From Sequoia sempervirens (taxonomy: Eukaryota > Streptophyta > Pinopsida > Cupressales > Cupressaceae): a DNA stretch of 64,000 bases. The notes below the pieces were generated by a model. The model did no database searches, was not told the origin of the DNA, and saw nothing but the letters and a program-made list of their open reading frames with translations. Below are positions 55,050-64,000 of the stretch, piece by piece; position 1 is the first letter of the stretch; the number at the start of each line of letters is the position of its first letter. The position numbers and the translations under genes are program-made. Location: the NCBI GenBank assembly GCA_007258455.2, contig VDFB02139324.1:62001-126000 (forward strand), read 5' to 3'.

Positions 55050-55991
55050 TGTTGATGCGCGTTTTATGACACAACAAACATTCTAGAATAAAGTGTCAAA
55101 GACGCTCTATCCCCTCTTGAAAAACTACCTCGTATGCTAAGACTGCAAGAAAGATCATACGGTAATTCCAATGTTTCAGTTAGGTGTGGATGAGCTCTAT
55201 GGTTTGATGTGATTTGCTGGTTATGACAAGGGGACTTATGCTAGGCTTGTTCAATTCACAATGAAGGTCCAGACAATGAAGCTCTATGTTTGGGTCATGG
55301 ATCAAACAAACTAAAAAAGGAGATAAGGTTTAAATTTCTAGCTTACTCCCTAAAATTCAAGAGAGCGGTATTGACTTGGTGGAACCAATAACCATGCTTC
55401 ACTTTGCCACAGCTCAGCGACAACTACACAAAGGGTGCAATCTTCAAGGGAATGTGCTTATGATTTTCACGTCATGAATAACTACCATCAAATCGAACAA
55501 TAATTATCCAAATAGAAGTTAGCATCCACAAAATAAGCTAGGGCTAACTTTACACATTGAATGAAAATCATCCATTCAAAGAAAGTATGAGCAAAAAGTT
55601 TCACCATAAATCAATACTTATCAAATCTTGCATTCATCTAACATACATGAAATAAAATCTAAACTATGATGAGGGATAAGAACCATAACAACTCCAAAAT
55701 AAGAGAAGTAATCACCATCAGAACAATGCATGCATTACTTATTACTTTGGCAGTCTTACAACAATTGCTTATCTCAACATGTTTTGCAACATGCTCCCAT
55801 GCTTTACAAATGAGGGGGTGAGCTCAATTTATAGGCTCCCTAATTACAATTCAATGGCCAAGATTAATTTAGGATCAACAGCCGAGATTACAGAATAAAA
55901 CCCTAATTAGGGTTTGTCCTAACTAACTCCTCGACCAATGAGAAAATTACATTCGAGGACACTTGTCCTTTTTACCAAATATGAACCAACA
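55050..55991 (-). mobile_element. LTR of a minus-strand element (left copy)
   Basis: Plus-strand ends TGTTGATGCGCG and GAACCAACA. It matches the copy at 58658-59573 over most of its length (GACGCTCTATCCCCTCTTGAA; GGGTGCAATCTTCAAGG; AACTTTACA..GAATG; AAACCCTAATTAGGGTTT). On the minus strand a CTATAAATTGAG TATA box lies at about 55824-55835 downstream of an AACCCTAATTAGGG palindrome. As the leftmost copy of a leftward element it is the 3' LTR. It is inserted into the Copia RT start. No polypurine tract is obvious beside it, so the right limit is approximate. Confidence 0.65.
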
Positions 55992-56368
55992 AATAAAATA
56001 GAAAGTTATTGAATCTGGATGTACTGACTTGGAACAATCTGATTGGTCGAGGAGCCACTTCAGTAGGTTGGATGTGCTCCTTGGTTACTTTGTTCTTTTT
56101 CCATGTTCTTGCCTTAGAATATTTTTTCCTGCCAATGATTATGTCCTTTGCACTTTGATCTTAGATTACTTTGGCTTCTTCTTCTCTCCTCAACTTGGAG
56201 CACCTATTTAGACTTGAAGTTCTTAAGTCTTTCTTCCTGGATTGCTTTGGAATTCCTTCACGTGCCTTGAATTTGGAGAGGAACTCCCTCGTGCTTTCGC
56301 CGCAATGGAGGAAATTGGCACTTTCTCTGTGGAGAATTTCCATACTTAGCCTTCAAGATTTTGGCCAT

Positions 56369-56611
56369 TTATGTGCTCAAATAAACTTCACCGGTCGATT
56401 TGTCTTCAATTTTGAATTTGGCTTGCGTAAGTTGGATGTACTTGACGATGTGCCTGCCGTTGTCTTCATGATGCCAAATTCTTGGCGGACTTCCCGTTGG
56501 TCTTGCGATGTGCAAGGGTGGACTTCCAAGTTTTCTTTCATCTCCCTTCAAGTCGGACTTTACACTTTCTTTGTCATTTTCTCCTTTGAAGATTCGCCTT
56601 GTGTAGTCATC
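56369..56611 (-). other. Open frame after a candidate splice acceptor
   Basis: About 81 codons from the acceptor at 56612 to a TAA, containing GSPPLHIARPTGSPPRIWHH. The repeated AAGTCCGCC motif of the array continues into it (giving GSPP), so the frame may simply be part of the array. No similarity to the large ORF on the right is evident. Confidence 0.25.
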
Positions 56612-56822
56612 CGCCTGCAAGAAACAAAATAAATAAATTTAGATTTTCTCTCTCCTAATTTCATTTTCAGGCTTTTAATTTTCTCCAAAATTATTCACCA
56701 ATCCCAATGTTGGATGAAGATTTTCATTTTCTCTCTCCTGAATTCGGACTTCTCATTGTTTGCCATACTCTCTCTCTACAAGTTGAACTTGGTAAACATT
56801 TTTCCATGGCGGACTTTGATTT

Positions 56823-57050
56823 CATTTGGCCATAATTTTCCTTCCGTCCAATTTCATTTGGCCATAATTTTCTTTCCATCCAATTTCATTTGGCCATAAT
56901 TTTCTTTTTCCAAATTTATTTGGCCATAATTTTCCTTCCGTCCAATTTCATTTGGCCATAATTTTCTTTCCGTCCAATTTCATTTGGCCATAACTTTCTT
57001 TCCGTCCAATTTCATTTGGCCATAACTTTCTTTCCGTCCTAAGTCTCAAG
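56823..57050. repeat. 32-bp minisatellite, seven units
   Basis: CATTTGGCCATAATTTTC followed by TTTCCGTCCAATTT repeats seven times with few changes (one unit is shortened). Well conserved, so relatively recent. Located in the leader of the minus-strand LTR element. Confidence 0.9.
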
Positions 57051-57249
57051 CGAAAATATTTTAGACATATAAATGTTGGACTCAGAATTTTTTTTTCTTA
57101 TTTTCTCTAAGTATGGCGAATTTTCTTAAGGTGCCAAGAATATTTTTAATCTTTACTTAGGCAAAATTTTAATTTTCCCTCACTCCTTCTTGGCATGGCG
57201 AATTTTCACTTGACTTGTGTTATAAAATTTTCTTAGCCCATGTTTAATC

Positions 57250-58020
57250 CAACTTCCTTTTCCCCATGGCGGACTTGCCCTTATGTCTTGCCACTTCACA
57301 TTTTTCCATATGGTGGACTTGCTAATTGCTTAAGCCCATCTCTTAATGCCTAAGGCGGACTTTACTTGTTTTTGTGCCATGCTTGTTTGTGGTGGGCGGA
57401 CTTCATCTTATGTTAGGCCATTAAACCTTTGTCCAAGGGCGGACTTGCCATCTTCTCAAGCCACTTCAAGGCGGACTTGGCAACTTTTCAAGCCACTTCA
57501 ACTTTTGACCAAGGGCGGACTTGGCTTATATCTTTGCCATTCTAGGGCGGACTTCCTCTTGTGTCTTGCCATTCTTTCATTTTGCCCAAGGCGGACTTGG
57601 CAACTTTCCTTGCCATTGCTTTTTAAGTGGCTGGGCGGACTTGGCAAATCTTTGCCAATTCATTTTTCCATTTCCCAAAGTGCTGGGCGCACTTTCTTAG
57701 ACTTTTCCAACATGGCGGACTAAGCTAGCGGACTTTCTTGTGGTCTTGCCACATGTCTTCAAGGCTGGTACGGGCTTCTTAAAGCTTTTTCCAAAGACCT
57801 AAGAGATGGCGGACTTTAAAAGACTTTTGCCAAGTGTCATAAGAGGGGCGGACTTTGGAGATAATATTCCAAGAGTTGGTCGGACTTCATAAAACATTTC
57901 CCAAATCACTTTCCAGCTGGCGGACTTCATAAAGTATTTTCCCAAATGACTTTTGAAAGATGGGCGGAGTTTCCTAAGCCTTCTCCAAAAAACTTTATTA
58001 AGGTGGCGGACTTCCCAAGG
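57250..58020 (-). repeat. AAGTCCGCC motif array (about 20 copies)
   Basis: On the plus strand GGCGGACTT or one-base variants recur about 20 times at 25-60-bp spacing, usually preceded by GGG/ATG/AAG and often followed by GGC or CAT; TTGCCA/AGCCACTTCA lies between many copies. More copies occur at 56482, 56519, 56551, 56742 and 56805. On the element's transcript strand the word is AAGTCCGCC. No reading frame is maintained. Confidence 0.75.
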
Positions 58021-58657
58021 TCTTTGCCATTTCATTTTTTTTATGAATATCAGACTTTCCTGAACTTTTCCAGATTTTAAAATTAATTTTCGTGATTTTT
58101 GACTGATTTTTTCCAGATTTTAATTGGTTTTCTGTGATTTTCTGATCTGGAAGTCTGATTTTTGATGATCCTTCACTGATTTTTTCAAATTTTTTCAAAC
58201 TTGATCAGTATTTCGTCAAAATTGATTTTTCGTGATTTTCTATTCGTTTTTTGGGACTTCTGAGTGGATTTTCGAAATTCAGGCACTTTCTAAATATGGA
58301 AACCCCGACAAAAATAGAAACTTTTCCCAAAATAGCAACTTTCCAAAAATAGACCCTAAAAAATAGGGAGTCCGATATGGGCCAAAAAACGCGAAAATGA
58401 AGTCCCTAAAAAATAGGGGCCCAGAGGGTCAAAAAACGCAAAAAAGTAGGAGTTGTCAGAATTGGATGAAACGACAGTCGTTCTTCGTCCTTCGGGCCCT
58501 CTGAGCCTGTCTGAGATGTTTAGACATTGATTCTGACTCAAAATCACAACTTGGCTCCGGATGGTGGCTCAAAACTCAAACTCCTCATTGCAAAAAAGAT
58601 TGGTGATAAGCAATTGCGATGCCAAGGCAAAACCCAAAAAGCAAAAACAAGAGGGTC

Positions 58658-59573
58658 TGACCAGTGTGTGTTTTGTCATCCTGACGGTGACCGAATAAAA
58701 ATGTCCAAAGACACTCTATCCTCTCTTGAAAAACCACCACATAAGTTCCAAGGTTTCTTTAGTCGGGTCTCGAAGCGTGTGGATAAGCCTCAATGGTCGT
58801 TGATAATCTTTTGGTAATAAACAAAGGGGACTTAGTAGAAAGTACGCACAAGCCTAAAGGACTTAGAAATTTATCTTTGTGGGTTCTCAATTGGGACTCG
58901 GTGTGGGATCTCAAAAAATGGCAAAAGAATAGGGTTCAGAGAGTCTAGTCTAAGCCTAAGAAATCAAGAGACAGTAAGGACTTGGTGAAGCGAAATAAAC
59001 CACACTTTGTTTCGCCTCCTGCAGGACAACATACGCAAAGTGGGTGCAATCTTCAAGGGGTTTGTGAGAATAATTTTCAAACCTCGAATGAGGTTGAAGT
59101 TAAGCTTCCACGTTTAAGAGCTCAGGCTAACTTTACAAATCGAATGCAAATCATCCATTCGAAAAAAGTATGAGCTACACTTCACCGTTGAATCAATACG
59201 ATCAATCTCTCATTCAATTAACAACTTTTCAAAGCAAATTCTACCTAATCTAACTTTAACTCTAATCTATGGCGGAAGATAATATGTAACCTCGCTTACT
59301 ATTCAACAATAAGAAGTGATTCAAGGCAAATCATGCTCAAGAGCTTTTATCATTCAAAATAGTCTCAATGCGACAATATACATAACAGGTCTCCACACAA
59401 AATGAAAATGAGAGAGCACTAGTTTATATAGAGCTCCAAAAATGAAATAGACGGCCGAGATTTAAACAAGATTAACGGCCCAGATTGTTACAACTAAACC
59501 CTAATTAGGGTTTCCCAAAATAACAAGAGTTAACCATCAGAAAACTATCAGAAAAGTGGCAGTTCCAGCTACA
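58658..59573 (-). mobile_element. LTR of a minus-strand element (middle copy)
   Basis: Homologous to 55050-55991 (shared blocks listed there). TATA box CTATATAAAC on the minus strand at about 59427-59436, downstream of AACCCTAATTAGGG and two CGGCCGT-type words. It serves both as the 5' LTR of the left internal region and as the 3' LTR of the right one. Its outer end is placed at 59573, two bases from the stop codon of the large ORF; a start nearer 59540 is also possible. Confidence 0.55.
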
Positions 59574-59574
59574 A

Positions 59575-62500
59575 TCAAGGAGATGCGTCCTTATCCATCT
59601 GAGTGGCATTGTGCTTGGTGAATCTGGACACTACTGCAATGACTTCGTCCATCGTGACAGGAGGTAACATGCTGATCCGGAATTCTAGTCCGTCCAACTT
59701 CTCGGCGCATCTGGCAAAGGTACTTTCCCAATCTGCCTCCTGCTTCTCAAATTCCTTTTGAATGGATGAGAGTCTTGCCACTCTCGTGAAGTCCTGCTTC
59801 GAAAACGGTCCAGTGGTCGAGAAGAAAGTTTCTTGAACTTTTTGCTTCAGTCTCTCTAACTGCATGTCGTTCTCCCGGATGACTTCACGGTCGAACACAT
59901 CTGTAGTTATCATGCACATCTTCTCCTGGATTTTCCTGACCTGTTCTTCAATTCCAAGCCCATCGATTCTCGCCTTCTCCAATACTTCTTCTCTTATTGT
60001 CACTGCCCAAAACTGGTGATGAAAATCATATGCTGCCCTTGCAGCAATCACCTTTTTATCAACTAACTCCTCCCTCGGAGTGCTTTTCAAAATTCTAAGG
60101 CTCGGAATAAGCCTTTCTTGCATATCCGGGATACCATCCCATGTCTCTGCCATATCCATCAACCTAGAAAGAAACGAAGAGGTTCGTCCATAAGCAAGCG
60201 CCAACCTTTCCATGAACAAGGCAGCTTCCATGCCCTCACCTGCCATCCAGTCTTGTGCTTCCCTGGCTGTCACCATTCCATGCTCAACTTCCTGAGTCAT
60301 CTCCTGTGATGAATTTAGGAGAGGAGGAACAGTTGCATTGCCCTGATCTAGCGGCTGGGTCAAATGCTGGATATATTCTTTGAGACGTTTGACCTCATTC
60401 TTATATTCCTTCTTCTTGGCCACTTCTTTTTCCAGTCTCGCTTTGATGGTCGAGACGGAATTATCTAACTCTTCTACTTCCTGACCTTTCGAGGTCGGAC
60501 CAAGGTCAACAGTGGTGATAGCATACTCCTGCGGAGTGATTTCGTCCTGTGGTTTGTCCACTGTAGGTACTGCAATGTGCACGGAACGGTTACCTGTCTC
60601 GTTCCTCTGGATGGTGGAAAACTTCCTGGCGGGCTTCTTGGTAGCAACTTGTTCTAATCTTGCCAAGAAATCGGCAATATCGTCCTCTTCTTCCTGTTGA
60701 GCCTCAGCAGGCACCTGAACTTTCATCCTTTCTAATAGCCAGTCTGGAATGGTTGACTGTTCAATGCCATCCTCTACTTGAACCTCGTCCTCGTTTGGAA
60801 CATCCATGACTCCTCTGAGGGCGGAAATCATTCCTTCCTCTAAGTCATTATCCCGGACATCCATGTCATTGTCTGAACCTAAAATCTCTGTGCCTGCTGG
60901 TGATGCAGGCTCTTCATCATCTAATTGGATAGGTTCATTGTTCACTTCCTGAGCTGCAAGAGGTTCGAGCATCTCAACCAAGGAGTCGTCTATATTAGCC
61001 ACCAAATGGTCAACATTCCTGGATGCCGCTGACCGAGAAGGTCCTCCTTTATGCTTCTTGGAAACAGGTTCTGCACTTGGCACCATTTCTTTTCTTTTCT
61101 CTCCAATCCCAACCAAGTCTTGATGGGATGCCCTGGCATTAGAGGAATATGATTCTGATTCGCTCAACAAATCATATGTGAGCGTGATTCCTTTTTGTCT
61201 CAATTCCTGAACATGATCATCAACCCACCACTGAGAATATTTCGTCACTGGCCTCATTAGGGTGGCTAGGTCTGCATGCTCTGGCTCTGACCACTTCACT
61301 GGAGGGAGAGGTCTGCTTTCCTCAAAGCGAGGCTGGACATGGTTTCCATCGTCTTGTAGCTGGTCAGGCACTCGACAGAACTCGATTGTTCTCATGAAAT
61401 CTACGGACATCCTGGACCACATCTTTCGTCTGATCTCGTATTCATCGGCAGCATTTGCCCAATAATCCTCCAGTTCTGCCCTGTGCTTATATCTCCTTCC
61501 TTCCACTGTCCGGATATTATGATGTGGGTCATAATTGACCCTGGACTTGTATGCCGTGAAAGGGTACCATTGGATCTCCAGCCGTGCACTCTCAGCTGCT
61601 TGGGCGGATGGGCAGTACTCTAGCATGTTCCCGATGAAAAAAGGGAATGTGACGGACGCTTTCTTGGTCGGCCTCTGAATATTCTGGTACTCTTCTAATT
61701 GTCTCAAAACCTCGAGCAATACCATCCGATTAGTCGGATAGATAGGCAATTTATAGGGATTTCCAGTAAATCCCTGGATCCTGATATATGTGAATTTCGA
61801 GAATTGGATGAACCAAGACCCGTATTTGCTGATAAGGCTTTTTGCTTCATGGCTCAGCCTTTGATGTATTCCTCCTTGGAGCTTTCTGGTGATATGCATT
61901 AGGAATGCATCATGCACCCTCCTGAAGTGAGTCTTTTCTTTCAATTGGAGCTGAGGATAGCAGTCGTAAGGCCTGAGCTCGTTCTCTCCATTGCCAATTC
62001 TGCCTTTGCAGACCAGTCCTGGATATCTGTATGATCTGGCCAATAGGTATATCACATATGAACTCATGTGAAAAGACTTAGTCTCTTCAAGGTTGATCAG
62101 TTGCTCGTGAAGGTTGTCACTTATCATCCGTGACCAGTTGAACATCTTAACTCCGGAGGTGACCTCGTCGATGAAGTAGTACATCTAGCTCTCAAAGAAG
62201 GCGCCTTGCGGATTGCCTGCGATCCTGTTCAGCATCAGCACGATATCTCCAAAATCTTCCTTGAAATCCGTGCGGCGAGGTCTCTTGGGCATCTTCTTGA
62301 TTGATGGCTTTGGCTTGTCCATCCATACCTTGTTGACTGTGGTGGCGCACAAATCTGCCTTGCTGTCATATAGCATTTTGGTTTCTTCTTTGGTCTTATA
62401 GACCGTTCTTGAATGCTCAGGGATGCCAAAGGTTTCTTGGATTACAACTTCATTCAAATGTGCCAAGACTCGTCCGTCAGGGGCGATGATCTGTCTCTTT

Positions 62501-62787
62501 TGAGCATCATAATGGCGAGCACATTCCACCATTAACTCAGCACAATCCATGGCCGGTGGGAATCCAGCTGCTTGGAAGATCCCGTTTCTGACCATTCTTA
62601 TGGCTATTGCTGTGGGAAGTCCCTTCTGACCGTATACTCTTTGCTTGAATTCGTCAAAATCCACATGTCCGAGGTCAGTATCTACAACATTCTTCCACTT
62701 TGAGATGACCTTGGTCTCCTTTTGGGCACCCTTATTGGCGAACTTCATTTTCAGCTTCCTTGATAATCCTCCTGCCGTGTCCGTCAA
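59575..62787 (-). CDS. Large unknown ORF of an LTR element, 1,071 codons with one TAG
   Basis: A single frame from the splice acceptor (GACTGCAG ending 62789) to TGA at 59575, interrupted only by TAG at 62185-62187. There is no ATG at the left end of the frame; the first codon after the acceptor region is TTG, so an upstream exon is likely. First part (200 codons): basic start, then EVVIQETFGIPEHSRTVYKT. Second part (869 codons): FNWSRMISDNLHEQLINLEE and SYVIYLLARSYRYPGLVCKG near its start, an NLS-like KRKEMV..SKKHKG (363-379), acidic segments (413-510), a coiled coil (about 568-608) and a helical C-terminus. No gag, protease or pol motif; function unknown. Confidence 0.7.
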
Positions 62788-64000
62788 CCTGCAGTCATAA
62801 AATTAACATTAATAAAAAGACTTTTAAAATAGTTTAAACCTCGTGCCTTGGATTCGAAAAAAAATAATAACTTTCAGCTGTTCAAATAATTAAAATATTG
62901 CAAAAAAGCAAGCTGAAAGTGACTTTGATGGAGTTGAAAATTCTTGCCAGAACTTCGTCAAGAGGAAAGGGCATAAAAGATAGCAAATTTAATTAACCAA
63001 TCCTCAAACCTCAGTGAAGGATCGTCAAATGTAAATCAGATTTAAAAATCTGATTTTTTTGAAAAGTGCGCCCCTCTTCAAGAAGAATTCAGCTTTGAAA
63101 ATTTTCTTTTTCTTTTCCCGCGAAAAATTCCTCAGCATAACACTGTTTCTCCTTCTGGACAATTCGACTTTTCCTATTGATGAATTGATTGCCTGACGAT
63201 TTCGAGAAAGATCAAATTTCTCTTCAGCTGTGTGTGAAAAAAATGAGTTGCTGAAACTCATTATAATGCTGAAGGATTGAATTTGATTTAGCAACTGCCA
63301 TCTTTCTTCTTGATCCTCGATTTGTTTTCATTTTCCAAACAGGCAACTTTCCTTTTATTTTCCGACAAGGCTCAGTCTCGAACTTATCCGGACAAATCTC
63401 CTTGATCTTCAAAAATTCGATTTTTCATTTAATGCTTATCTTTGATTTTTCGAATTTTTAAATAAACGTTAAATTTTTTTTAATTAAATTCGTGATGAAT
63501 TTAATTTTTCTCGCTGGATTTCATCTTTGCCTGGCATACTTCATTTTCTTCTGATTCGTGTCTGGCAAATTTGATTCCGTCCAAGGTATTTTAAATTCCA
63601 AATAGTTGAGAATTAATTATTAAAATATTAAAATATTTTAATTAATTCCAACCCGTTCGTCTTGGACCCATGGCTATCTCGATTGTTCTTCCGTTTTTCT
63701 TGGCTGAGAGTGTATTTTCCGATTTTGTCCTTGATTTCGTCTAGCCAAACCAAAATTCAAGCCATTCCGTCGAAAATTTCATTGCCAGATCCTCATTTTT
63801 CTTTGCCAAGGCGAGATTTTAAGCTTATTCTCCTCTGCCAAAGTCAAATATTTCCTTGCTCGGTCGAATTTTTTCTAGGCAATATCGTTGTCCGAATGTC
63901 TTTGCCGGTCGAATTTTCCTGACGTCTGACATATTCTTCATCCTTTTGGTCAAGGACGATCCTTCCTTTCCTTTTACCTCGTGCATTTTTCTTTAGCCAA
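62788..64000 (-). other. Intron/leader upstream of the large ORF
   Basis: T-rich on the minus strand near 62800-62830 with TTAAT branch-point-like words before the acceptor GACTGCAG. Further right are irregular GTCGAATTTT/GCCAAG words (63480-63920), an array of the same style as in the left internal region. No ATG exon could be recognised; it may lie beyond the window. Short lysine- or phenylalanine-rich frames here are not convincing. Confidence 0.4.

Larger units (their letters stand above)
55992..58657 (-). mobile_element. Internal region between two LTR copies, motif-array rich
   Basis: On the minus strand from the right: a leader (58657-58030), a long AAGTCCGCC array (58010-57250), a 32-bp minisatellite (57050-56820), a good splice acceptor (TTTTGTTTCTTGCAG ending at 56612) and an 81-codon frame (56611-56369) with ADDYTRRIFKGENDKE. 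No gag, protease or pol motif. This looks like a non-autonomous derivative of the element to the right, or its deleted internal region. Confidence 0.5.
47717..64000 (-). other. SDH1 intron entering from beyond the window (at least 16.3 kb)
   Basis: No SDH1 exon could be found to the right of 47716. The stretch is filled by a diverged repeat cluster (48.4-50.0 kb), a dead hAT, a Copia element and a minus-strand LTR element, nested. The intron therefore extends past the right edge. Confidence 0.7.

Noticed and set aside
56161..56632. A plus-strand gene of 153 codons
   Set aside because: It is the complement of the motif-array region; the minus strand has the splice acceptor and the repeat-derived frame. 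No domain in either.

Overview
This is a nuclear window from a seed plant with a large, repeat-choked genome, most likely a gymnosperm (conifer-like). The grounds are AT-rich intergenic and intronic DNA, very long introns, LTR retrotransposons nested in one another, retroelement proteins of a style common in conifers, and one conserved plant gene whose exons are separated by more than 10 kb of transposon DNA. No bacterial, organellar, rRNA or CRISPR feature is visible.

The only host gene is on the minus strand from about 47.7 kb down to 23.06 kb: the 3' part of SDH1, the mitochondrial succinate dehydrogenase flavoprotein subunit. Five terminal coding exons with canonical GT/AG junctions in compatible phases lie at 47546-47716, 35092-35161, 34810-34930, 34665-34702 and 23160-23262. 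Introns are 12,384, 161, 107 and 11,402 bp, and the intron upstream of the first visible exon runs off the right end (at least 16.3 kb). So everything from 23 kb to 64 kb lies inside this gene.

Region by region. 0-12 kb: a decayed minus-strand Ty3/gypsy element (pol linker, G-patch-like segment, protease, gag, Q-rich N-terminus) carrying two inserted solo LTRs (3467-4203; 6267-8308 with TSD CATTA), followed by its probable leader and LTR. 12-16.5 kb: a broken unknown ORF, a Copia LTR (14929-15920) and a TACGA motif array. 16.5-20.1 kb: a second minus-strand Ty3/gypsy remnant (linker, protease, zinc knuckles, gag). 20.1-23 kb: non-coding DNA with a minisatellite.

23.3-34.7 kb (SDH1 intron): a dimeric tRNA-derived SINE-like repeat, a 172-bp tandem duplication, a non-autonomous hAT element (29639-30535, TSD GATTTAGG) and a Copia gag fragment whose five in-frame stops are all TAG. 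35.2-47.5 kb (SDH1 intron): a solo LTR (35696-42907, TSD GTAGT) split by an apparently intact hAT transposon (36577-40042) with a three-exon, 736-codon transposase; then a gag-only element with direct terminal repeats and a GC-rich in-frame repeat.

47.7-64 kb (SDH1 intron): a dead hAT transposase start interrupted by a Copia element (51626-55049), itself interrupted by a minus-strand LTR element. That element family has repeated LTR copies (55050-55991; about 58658-59573), an AAGTCCGCC motif array, and a 1,071-codon unknown ORF (59575-62787) broken only by one TAG.

The most notable points are the intron sizes of SDH1, the intact hAT, the large unknown LTR-element ORF, the repeated appearance of irregular short-motif arrays in LTR or leader DNA of unrelated elements, and the bias of premature stops towards CAG-to-TAG, as expected from deamination of methylated CHG sites.
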